A stretch of DNA of 27,730 bases, from the NCBI GenBank assembly GCA_023435565.1, contig JAEYRN010000090.1:1-27730 (forward strand), given 5' to 3'. The position numbers and the translations under genes are program-made. A model generated the notes under the pieces. That model ran no database searches. It worked only from the letters and a program-made list of their open reading frames with translations, and was not told the origin of the DNA. The stretch comes from Bacillota bacterium (GTDB taxonomy: Bacteria > Bacillota > UBA4882 > UBA8346). This document shows, in pieces, positions 22,033-27,730 of this stretch (positions are counted from its first letter, which is position 1; the number at the start of each line of letters is the position of its first letter).

Positions 22033-22770
22033 ATGATAGTCAATTCAACGGACCTTAAAAATAATCTAGGAAAATATTTGCGGCTTTCCGCCAGAGAAGA
22101 AATAATTATTACCTCCAGCGGTAGAAAGGTAGCTAAATTATCCGCTTATGAGGATATTGAGAAAACTCCCGTCGATAGTGAACAAATCAACGAACGGGCT
22201 CAAGTTTACGAGGTAATACCGCGAAAAGCTTCATATGAAGAGTTTCTTGAGTTGACCGAAAATAGTGACGAGCGATACGAGTACATTGACGGTGAAATCT
22301 ATCTCTTGGCATCACCCAAAGTAATTCATCAAAGAATCCTTAGCGAACTTCACTTTATCTTCTACAACTGGTTTCACGGAAAAAAATGCCGGCCAATGTT
22401 TGCCCCGTTCGATATTACCCTGAAACGAAATCCGGATAATATCAATGTTGTCCAACCTGATTTGATGGTAATTTGTGACCTTGAGGAGAACTTAAATGAA
22501 AAAGATTATTATATGGGAGTTCCGGCGCTGATAGTGGAGATTATCTCCGAAAGCAGCCGTAGCAAGGATTTTATTAAAAAATTGGATTTATATATGGCTA
22601 CCGGGGTTAAAGAATACTGGATTATTAATCCGTTAAACCATGAAGTGAGTGTTTATCTATTTGAAGAGAATAATATTAGTCAAAATACTACTTATAAAAA
22701 GGATGAAACTGCGGTTTCTTATTATTTCACCAGATTGGAGGTGAGTTTGGGGCAGATCTTCGCTATCTAA
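22033..22770 (+). CDS. Phd/YefM-like antitoxin domain fused to a Uma2-family (DUF820) nuclease-like domain
   Basis: The protein has 245 residues. Residues 1-45 (STDLKNNLGKYLRLSAREEI, SSGRKVAKLSAYED) have the fold pattern of Phd/YefM antitoxins, which bind DNA and normally neutralise a separate toxin. From about residue 66 comes a Uma2/DUF820 domain of the PD-(D/E)xK type: YEYIDGEIYLLASP, VVQPDLMV (Asp143), ALIVEIISESSRSKDF (Glu169), Lys183 in KKLDLY, and GVKEYWIINP. Uma2 domains are thought to be endonucleases, are abundant in cyanobacteria and some Bacillota, and have no settled role. All core acidic residues are present. No separate toxin gene is adjacent. The ATG follows GGAGG. Confidence 0.88.
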   Translation: MIVNSTDLKNNLGKYLRLSAREEIIITSSGRKVAKLSAYEDIEKTPVDSEQINERAQVYEVIPRKASYEEFLELTENSDERYEYIDGEIYLLASPKVIHQRILSELHFIFYNWFHGKKCRPMFAPFDITLKRNPDNINVVQPDLMVICDLEENLNEKDYYMGVPALIVEIISESSRSKDFIKKLDLYMATGVKEYWIINPLNHEVSVYLFEENNISQNTTYKKDETAVSYYFTRLEVSLGQIFAI

Positions 22771-22781
22771 AAAACGACTAT

Positions 22782-22838
22782 GCCTCCGTATCTCTGTAGC
22801 CTATAATGATTTAGCCACAGAGGCGCAGAGACACAGAG
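22782..22838. repeat. Second copy of the CACAGAG palindromic repeat family
   Basis: The arm at 22785-22802 pairs imperfectly with 22821-22838, and AGCCACAGAGGCGCAGAG matches the word pattern of the 111-192 repeat. It lies in the gap after the Phd-Uma2 gene. It may act as a hairpin terminator, but the shared sequence with the distant copy favours a dispersed intergenic repeat. Confidence 0.65.
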
Positions 22839-22905
22839 TTAAAGCTCAGGAACTATGACAGGTTCCCTTTAAGGAGTAGGGTTGAGTTTAGACTCCGAAG
22901 ACTAG

Positions 22906-23259
22906 TTATTTGACCGCTCTAATAATCATACCCCTTGGAACCACATATCCCTTAAAAGGAATCCGGAAGCCTTGGTAATAATCATATGTAATATCCTTAA
23001 AACCGGTTTCTTTTAATATCCGGCCCATTTCGTCAGCGCTGTATAACTTAAAATTCATTTTTTTAATATCTTCCGTGTGATCTAATCCATCGTCCTTATT
23101 AAATGCCATTTCAATGATTAACCTTCCGCCCGGAATTAAAACTCGATTGATTTCTGTAAGCGCCGTAAGCGGATCTTGCCAAAAGAAAAAGGTTTCAATC
23201 CCAACAACTACGGTAAATTCCTCATTCGGCCACGGAAGTGATGTTAAGTTTTTCTTATC
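22906..23259 (-). pseudogene. N-terminally truncated SAM-dependent methyltransferase
   Basis: The minus-strand frame from about 23259 to the TAA at 22906 encodes the C-terminal half of a class I methyltransferase. LPWPNEEF, VVVGIETFFFWQDP and EINRVLIPGGRLIIEM are the usual post-SAM motifs, followed by ADEMGRILKETGFKDITY. The N-terminal part with the glycine-rich SAM loop is missing. The frame begins in the last codons of the upstream methyltransferase gene and has no start or SD of its own there. An internal ATG at 23109 would give only 67 residues. It looks like a relic left by deletion or rearrangement against the neighbouring gene. Confidence 0.75.
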
Positions 23260-24136
23260 TTTTTACCGCCGTCACCAGACAATGAGTTCCGTTAACCCTC
23301 CCGGTAATCTTTCCGTCCTTATCTTTAAAAAACTTTTGCTCCAGATCATTTGAATCCGAATGGTCCAACATCTTAAAACCATATTGGGCCAAAAACTCTT
23401 TGATTTTTCCTTTCTCTATTCCGAAAACCCATGCCTCTTTTGCCTTTGAAACCCGTCTTACCATATCCTGTTCACCATAATATAAATTCTCTTTTCGCAA
23501 AACAGAGGCATAAATATAGTCAAAGATAATCTTGCTCCCCGGTCCGGCATATTCTTGAATTATCCTAAAAGTCCGTTCCAACGCCTCCGGCTGCAGATAC
23601 ATGATTAATCCCTCTAGAATAAAAAGGCATTTTTGGCCTTTGATAAAACCACTTTCATTAAGTCTTTCGGCGATGCTCTGTTTCTCAAAATCAATGGGAA
23701 CAAAAATCAGATTTTCCGGAGTCTTAATCCCTTTTTCCTTGTAGCGGCCAATCTTTGCATTTTGGGTAATTGGTACATCCAACTCAAATATTCTAGTATT
23801 TTGCGCTAAATCGGGAAACCTGATCCCCCGGGAATCAAAACCGGCTCCGAAAATAAGTACTTGATCACAGCCTTCTTTTAAGGTATTGGTAAATTCGGAA
23901 TCAATATATTTGGTCCGGGCAATTACATATTCATAGATTCCTTTAGCGGTTAAGTTAACAAAACAACGTCGGCCGAAGGAAAATTTAAACATTCCTTTTA
24001 AAAATGAAGGCACAATCAGCAACGAAACATAATCATCACTATGATATTGTTCATTGGTTTCTAAAAAAGATATAACTCTGCAAGTACAAGTCCACTGGGC
24101 GGTTCGTGACGTTTTGGAATCGATTCTTTTTGCCAT
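23255..24136 (-). CDS. Class I SAM-dependent methyltransferase, leucine carboxyl methyltransferase (LCM) family
   Basis: This 293-residue protein resembles the bacterial LCM/PPM group. It opens with SKTSRTAQWTCTCRVISFLE and has the SAM loop QVLIFGAGFDSRGIRFP, the acidic end of strand 2 in IFELDVPITQNAK, and CLFILEGLIMYL. Family members O-methylate carboxyl or hydroxyl groups of natural products or other small molecules; the substrate is unknown. ATG 24136 is preferred because the frame's upstream TTG (24202) has no SD. It follows the second LCM-type gene by 86 bp. Its last codons overlap the open frame of the truncated methyltransferase. Confidence 0.88.
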   Translation of the reverse strand: MAKRIDSKTSRTAQWTCTCRVISFLETNEQYHSDDYVSLLIVPSFLKGMFKFSFGRRCFVNLTAKGIYEYVIARTKYIDSEFTNTLKEGCDQVLIFGAGFDSRGIRFPDLAQNTRIFELDVPITQNAKIGRYKEKGIKTPENLIFVPIDFEKQSIAERLNESGFIKGQKCLFILEGLIMYLQPEALERTFRIIQEYAGPGSKIIFDYIYASVLRKENLYYGEQDMVRRVSKAKEAWVFGIEKGKIKEFLAQYGFKMLDHSDSNDLEQKFFKDKDGKITGRVNGTHCLVTAVKR

Positions 24137-24222
24137 CTTCGTCGCACCCCAATACTTATTTTTTTTATTCACCGGAAGTTCGACAAATGAAGTTAATGAC
24201 AAAGGATATTTTTAATTTTTCC

Positions 24223-25038
24223 TTAAAGTTTCAAATGAACCATAAACTGCATCTTGAATAAATCCGACATTAAAGTCCCGATCCTAGTTTCTAATTTTAG
24301 ATCTTGCTCCAGATTTTTAAAGAATAGACTTTCACCCAATACTTCGATCCTGTTATCCCAATTTTGAATCTCTTTGGCGCTTTTCAATCCCCACTTGAGA
24401 AATGACTTCTCATCCAATCCGCTGTTTTTAATGACCATTTTATTTGCCATTTTAACGCCAATAGGTGAAGTGGCGTCAAAAACAATCTCAGATCCCGGAA
24501 ATTTATCGGCAATTTTCTTTAAAAAGCCCCTAATTTGAAATTCTTCAAAGTAGTAGAACACTCCGGCGGCTATGAACAAAAGATTGTCTTCGATTTTCAA
24601 TTGATCGAGCCATTGTTCTTCCAAAAAGGAAGCAGATATAAATTTACGGCGATCATTTTCAGATATAAACTCTTTTCGCAGCTTGATAACATCAGGTAAA
24701 TCCAAATCATACCAAAAGGTAAGCCCGTTATCAATCCGCTCGAAAGTTGTGTCCATACCGGAACCAATGTTGACAATCGTCGCTTTCGGATGTTTTTCCA
24801 AGTATCCTTTAATAATTCGATCAATCAATAAACTACGGATGATCCAACCCAATTGACTGATCTCGCTTAAATTAGCGGTAATTGTCGAAAAGTCATAGTC
24901 GATTTTTTTAATGATTTCAACTGCGGTTTGATCTGTTAAAAAAGGCTTCTTCTTTTGAGTTTCAAGAGCACGCCCCCATAATGGAAGTAGCAGCGTTTTT
25001 TGGACATTCCCTAGTTTAATTGCGATTTTTTCAGTCAT
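24223..25038 (-). CDS. Class I SAM-dependent O-methyltransferase, LCM/TcmP-like
   Basis: This 271-residue protein has the SAM loop ATIVNIGSGMDTTFERI, FWYDLDLPDVIKLRKEF, LLFIAAGVFYYFEE and SEIVFDATSPIGVKMANK, as in TcmP-like O-methyltransferases of the LCM family. Its sequence differs strongly from the neighbouring LCM-type gene, so the two are not a recent tandem duplication. The ATG follows AGGAG nine bases upstream. It lies 62 bp after the TetR gene and is probably in its operon, so the TetR protein is the likely regulator. Confidence 0.9.
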   Translation of the reverse strand: MTEKIAIKLGNVQKTLLLPLWGRALETQKKKPFLTDQTAVEIIKKIDYDFSTITANLSEISQLGWIIRSLLIDRIIKGYLEKHPKATIVNIGSGMDTTFERIDNGLTFWYDLDLPDVIKLRKEFISENDRRKFISASFLEEQWLDQLKIEDNLLFIAAGVFYYFEEFQIRGFLKKIADKFPGSEIVFDATSPIGVKMANKMVIKNSGLDEKSFLKWGLKSAKEIQNWDNRIEVLGESLFFKNLEQDLKLETRIGTLMSDLFKMQFMVHLKL

Positions 25039-25100
25039 TACGTTTAACTCCTTTCAAGGCTCCTTAATTTCCCAATATTCTAAAATTTGGCTTTATTGAA

Positions 25101-25700
25101 TCATTCTTGTTGAAATACACCTTGCCAGCCATTATAAACAAAGATTAAAAACTTCTCCCCTTCTTTTTCCACCTGTTCTTTGCTTGTTAAAGTTAAAATC
25201 ATCTGTTCAATAACGCTTAAATAAAAATTCGCGACGCACCGGACGAAAAATTTGGAAATTCCTTTTTCCGGTCTGATTGATTGCGTCCAATCGTACAATA
25301 CATCCGTAAAAGCATCGATTACACGTTCCTTTAAACTCTCAAGCGAAGAACCACGAGCTTGGAAAAGCAACAATTTTATATCGGTCAAATTTTCAAATAT
25401 AAACTGCATTACCACACCGATAACCATTTGTTGTGATTCTTTGGTATAGGCATTTGCTTCTTTCGGTACGTTGAAACTCTTTGCCAATTCGAGTCCTTGA
25501 TAAATCTTCGACACTGTTGGTTCCAGAATGGAACAAAACAAATGGTCCTTATCTTTGAAATAGTTATATAAATTACTTTTTGAGGTTTTGGCTCTGGCGG
25601 TGATGGTTCTGATGGAAGCCTTCTCAAACCCCTTTTCTAAAAATTCCTCCCTCGCCACATCAATAATCCGTTGTCTGATTTCATCTTTGGCATACTGCAT
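25101..25700 (-). CDS. TetR-family transcriptional regulator
   Basis: This 199-residue protein has an N-terminal TetR domain (REEFLEKGFEKASIRTITAR, AKTSKSNLYNYFKDKDHLF) and a helical ligand-binding C-terminus. It is the first gene of a probable operon with the two LCM-family methyltransferases and is preceded by a large palindromic operator overlapping its promoter, so it should repress itself and them. The ligand is unknown. The ATG is seven bases after GGAG. Confidence 0.92.
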   Translation of the reverse strand: MQYAKDEIRQRIIDVAREEFLEKGFEKASIRTITARAKTSKSNLYNYFKDKDHLFCSILEPTVSKIYQGLELAKSFNVPKEANAYTKESQQMVIGVVMQFIFENLTDIKLLLFQARGSSLESLKERVIDAFTDVLYDWTQSIRPEKGISKFFVRCVANFYLSVIEQMILTLTSKEQVEKEGEKFLIFVYNGWQGVFQQE

Positions 25701-25715
25701 AATTTACTCCAACAT

Positions 25716-25784
25716 ATATAAAAGTACAGCGTTCGTATAAGTACACTGTACTTTTATATTAACATATTATACCACCCGTGTCAA
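25716..25784 (-). promoter_or_regulatory. Promoter and composite operator of the TetR-methyltransferase operon
   Basis: TTGACA (25784-25779), a 17-bp spacer and TAATAT (25761-25756) form the minus-strand promoter. ATATAAAAGTACAG (25716-25729) and CTGTACTTTTATAT (25746-25759) are 14-bp perfect inverted arms 16 bp apart. A second, nested palindrome, AAGTACA-C-TGTACTT, lies at 25739-25753. The operators run from the -10 box into the leader, which fits TetR self-repression. Confidence 0.8.
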
Positions 25785-25797
25785 GTTTAGCGCCTAT

Positions 25798-26214
25798 TTA
25801 TTCCGATGGAGCATCCTTCTTTTCACTTTCTCTCGCCACATAAAAACTTATTATTGACATTATTAACAAGAACGTCTGAAGAATAAATGTTGGTAACGTA
25901 TTTTTTAAAGTTAAGACTCCCATTCGAATTCCAACCATTTCAACGACAAAATAACCAATTATCACCGGAACAAGACAAACAAAAATCCCTTTTCTTTCAA
26001 TCGGTTTACGAGCCGCCCAAAATAACAATAGAGTCCAACCAAGCATTACCGGAGCGCCGTATAAAAGAGCAAATCTGAAACTATTATTATATGTTGCATT
26101 TAATCCCGTAGTCGTAATAAAAAGACTTGGTATGACCATTCTTATAGTTTCGATTAGATCGGCGATAATTCCCCACCATAATGTAATTCTAATAATTATT
26201 CTATTATTTAACAT
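25798..26214 (-). CDS. Four-helix membrane protein of unknown function
   Basis: This 138-residue hydrophobic protein has four probable membrane helices (about 8-28, 44-64, 74-94 and 104-124) and a charged C-terminus (ARESEKKDAPSE). I do not recognise the family. ATG 26214 is chosen because GGGAGG lies four to five bases upstream; an ATG 21 bases earlier overlaps that SD. It follows the ICMT-like gene by 72 bp, probably in one operon controlled by the TetR protein encoded on the opposite strand at 26952. Confidence 0.7.
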   Translation of the reverse strand: MLNNRIIIRITLWWGIIADLIETIRMVIPSLFITTTGLNATYNNSFRFALLYGAPVMLGWTLLLFWAARKPIERKGIFVCLVPVIIGYFVVEMVGIRMGVLTLKNTLPTFILQTFLLIMSIISFYVARESEKKDAPSE

Positions 26215-26286
26215 TTTTCCTCCCTGTAAATGCAATAAGAAATCCGCTTCTCATTGCTTTTGATAATGATTTTGATAGTTAGTTAT

Positions 26287-26769
26287 TCAAAATACCTTTG
26301 GTATCATCCGCCAGGGAACCTTTTTCATATATTCTTGGTACTTCGGATGAAATTTCTCCTTTAGAAAAGCTTCTTCCTTAAAAACAGTCATAATGGTAAA
26401 AACCGTAATTATCCCTGCAATGAGCAAGCTCCAAATATTGCCGCATATCATAGCGATTCCAATATTCATAACTATTACGCATAAATAAAGCGGATGCCGA
26501 ATGCAGGCATACATACTGGTAGTTACAATTTCTTGGATCGAATCCGCTTGTTGATGGGCTTGGCGGTGAGCTCGCTCACTATAACAATGGAAAGCTAAAC
26601 CTATAATGAAAATGATAGCCCCTACAATATTAGTAACGGGAGTAAATGGAATCTTAGTCCAAGAAAACAATGCCCCCAAAATCCCGCTTCCAATTAGGAT
26701 ACCCCATTCGATAAAGCCTCTGACCGCTGGAGAAAAAAGCAAATACCTGTCTAAAATGTTTCTTTTCAT
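26287..26769 (-). CDS. Isoprenylcysteine carboxyl methyltransferase-like membrane methyltransferase
   Basis: This 160-residue protein has about four membrane helices and the ICMT/PEMT-type C-terminal signature: YACIRHPLYLCVIV, then FKEEAFLKEKFHPKYQEYMK and VPWRMIP. Members use SAM to methylate lipids or small lipophilic compounds at the membrane. The bacterial substrates are mostly unknown. The ATG follows AGGAGG. It is the first gene after a promoter holding a TetR-type operator between its -35 and -10 boxes, so it should be tightly repressed by the divergent TetR gene. Confidence 0.85.
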   Translation of the reverse strand: MKRNILDRYLLFSPAVRGFIEWGILIGSGILGALFSWTKIPFTPVTNIVGAIIFIIGLAFHCYSERAHRQAHQQADSIQEIVTTSMYACIRHPLYLCVIVMNIGIAMICGNIWSLLIAGIITVFTIMTVFKEEAFLKEKFHPKYQEYMKKVPWRMIPKVF

Positions 26770-26842
26770 TACTTATGCCTCCTATACGTGTTTCGCCAAA
26801 TAAAAAAAGGGTTTTTTTTGCAAATTTAATCTTGTCATTTTG

Positions 26843-26872
26843 ATTATATGAAATAAAGTTCATATTTGTCAA
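26843..26872 (-). promoter_or_regulatory. Promoter of the ICMT-like gene with an operator in its spacer
   Basis: Perfect TTGACA (26872-26867) and TATAAT (26848-26843) are 18 bp apart on the minus strand. The palindrome ATATGAA-N6-TTCATAT (26846-26865) fills the spacer, so bound repressor would exclude RNA polymerase. Confidence 0.85.
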
Positions 26873-26878
26873 TAAAGA

Positions 26879-26898
26879 ATATGAAAAAAAGTTCATAT
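26879..26898. promoter_or_regulatory. Second TetR-type operator, ATATGAA-N6-TTCATAT
   Basis: This 20-bp site repeats the arms of the operator at 26846-26865 exactly; their centres are 33 bp apart. It lies just upstream of the -35 box of the divergent TetR promoter, where it can tune that gene as well. Confidence 0.8.
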
Positions 26899-26905
26899 TA
26901 ATTTG

Positions 26906-26934
26906 TTGACTTACTCATCAAGCATTTGTAAAAT
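26906..26934 (+). promoter_or_regulatory. Promoter of the divergent TetR gene
   Basis: TTGACT (26906-26911), a 17-bp spacer and TAAAAT (26929-26934) precede the ATG at 26952. The leader is only a few bases long, with GGTGAT as the SD. Confidence 0.75.
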
Positions 26935-26951
26935 AATAATCAGGTGATATA

Positions 26952-27575
26952 ATGAGCAAAAGCAAAACTAAAACCCGTATCCCGCAGCAGCAAAGAAGCA
27001 TCCAGACTAAAAAGCAGATTATCGATGCGGCGATGAAGCTTTTTTCCGAGAAAGGTTTTCATGCGACCAATTCCAAGGAAATAGCCAAAGAAGCGGGAGT
27101 GGCCACCGGTTGTTTTTATTCTTACTTCACGGATAAAAAGGCGGTTTTCATCGAGGCACTGAAGATCTATTTCGAAGAATTCGGGTTTATCTTTCAAGAA
27201 CATGTTGCAAAACTTAAAAATGAACATCTGGATAAGAAAGATTTTTTAAAGGGTTTGGTCATGAGCATCTTGGAAGCCCACCATGTTTTTACCGATTTTC
27301 ATAATGAGCTTACCGTTATGTACTACTCGGACCCTGAAATCTTAAAGCTGATAGATGAATTTGAAAAAAACAGCATTCAATTCACCCTTGAGTATCTGAA
27401 AGAAGCTCAAGAACAGCTAAAGGTTACGGATCTTGAAGCAGCATCTGTGGTTGTTTTCAGATCCGTCCATAGCATCGTTGATGCAGTCGTTTTTTATAAG
27501 AAAAAAGAGCTTGAACAACGACTGGTTGAGGAATTAGTGGATATGGTTATTAGGTACCTTTTCGGGGATCTCTGA
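26952..27575 (+). CDS. TetR-family transcriptional regulator
   Basis: This 207-residue protein has a basic N-terminus (SKSKTKTRIPQQQRS) and a TetR helix-turn-helix (MKLFSEKGFHATNSKEIAKE, AGVATGCFYSYFTDKKAVF). It is followed by a helical effector domain. It is divergent from the ICMT-like methyltransferase gene, and two identical-armed operators lie between them, so it most likely represses that operon and itself. It has little similarity to the other TetR protein at 25101-25700. The ATG is preceded by GGTGAT. Confidence 0.92.
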   Translation: MSKSKTKTRIPQQQRSIQTKKQIIDAAMKLFSEKGFHATNSKEIAKEAGVATGCFYSYFTDKKAVFIEALKIYFEEFGFIFQEHVAKLKNEHLDKKDFLKGLVMSILEAHHVFTDFHNELTVMYYSDPEILKLIDEFEKNSIQFTLEYLKEAQEQLKVTDLEAASVVVFRSVHSIVDAVVFYKKKELEQRLVEELVDMVIRYLFGDL

Positions 27576-27612
27576 TAAGACTACCGATTGTAACTATAAA
27601 TTGAATTGCGTA

Positions 27613-27677
27613 TTCCGATGAAATCAGATCATCGATTCCGATTTAAATTGATCAGTTAGTCCGGTTTAAAATGATCG
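27613..27677. repeat. Three degenerate 19-bp direct repeats at a 23-bp period (IS-end-like)
   Basis: Copies start at 27613, 27636 and 27659, exactly 23 bp apart. The best consensus is TTCCGATTTAAATTGATCA, and the third copy reads GTCCGGTTTAAAATGATCG. Arrays of direct repeats bound by the transposase are typical of IS21-family ends. No transposase gene lies inside the window, so the element, if present, would extend past the right edge. Nothing else is recognisable after 27677. Confidence 0.55.
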
Positions 27678-27730
27678 GAGCGAAGCGACGTTTGGGTTTT
27701 AATGGAATTACTCAGATGGTTCCAGTTTAT

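Noticed and set aside
24137..24202. Upstream TTG start for the LCM-type methyltransferase
   Set aside because: It has no SD, and the family's conserved N-terminus begins after ATG 24136.
27613..27677. CRISPR array
   Set aside because: There are only three degenerate repeats with 4-base gaps, too short for spacers.

Overview
The window is AT-rich, with strong GGAGG-type ribosome binding sites, several TTG starts, near-consensus sigma-A promoters and a ydaO/yuaA-type (c-di-AMP) riboswitch. This points to a chromosomal segment of a low-GC Bacillota bacterium. A probably anaerobic, Clostridia- or Limnochordia-like lineage fits, because of the DUF134/NifX-like/Mrp iron-sulfur module, the FmdE-family protein and the nickel-type regulation. 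No species can be named from the sequence. I see no rRNA, tRNA, CRISPR array or prophage.

Layout. 1-3.2 kb: a small EamA permease, an ECF sigma factor with a His-rich membrane partner, and a bifunctional MsrAB, among several intergenic inverted repeats. 3.2-4.4 kb: dapB with its complete control region (promoter, c-di-AMP-type aptamer, intrinsic terminator). 4.6-6.6 kb: an Mrp ATPase, NifX-like protein and DUF134 regulator operon. 6.6-10.8 kb: a FecBCD-type ABC importer whose last gene is a TrmO-FmdE fusion. Its promoter overlaps a palindrome identical in form to a NikR operator, so nickel is the best guess for the substrate. 10.8-13.9 kb: a complete zur-znuA-znuC-znuB zinc-uptake operon with a promoter and a Fur-type palindrome.

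14.1-17.5 kb: an SDR reductase with a ROK sugar kinase, a MarR regulator with a GNAT acetyltransferase, and a Cys-rich DUF3795 protein. 17.5-20.9 kb: membrane and exported proteins (DUF2569, a beta-lactamase-like serine hydrolase, an exported metallo-beta-lactamase-fold protein) and a C_GCAxxG_C_C redox protein. 21-22.8 kb: a MerR/GyrI-type regulator with a diagnostic 19-bp-spacer promoter, divergent from a Phd-Uma2 fusion. 22.9-27.6 kb: a methyltransferase neighbourhood (a decayed SAM methyltransferase, two LCM-family methyltransferases under a TetR regulator, an ICMT-like membrane methyltransferase) and a second TetR gene facing a promoter with twin operators. The right edge has three 19-bp repeats at an exact 23-bp period, resembling the end of an IS21-type element.

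The central 9 kb forms a metal-homeostasis block: Fe-S assembly, probable nickel import and zinc import lie side by side on one strand, each with its own promoter. The strongest leads are the riboswitch-controlled dapB, the NikR-like operator on the TrmO-FmdE transporter operon, the Phd-Uma2 fusion and the paired TetR operators.
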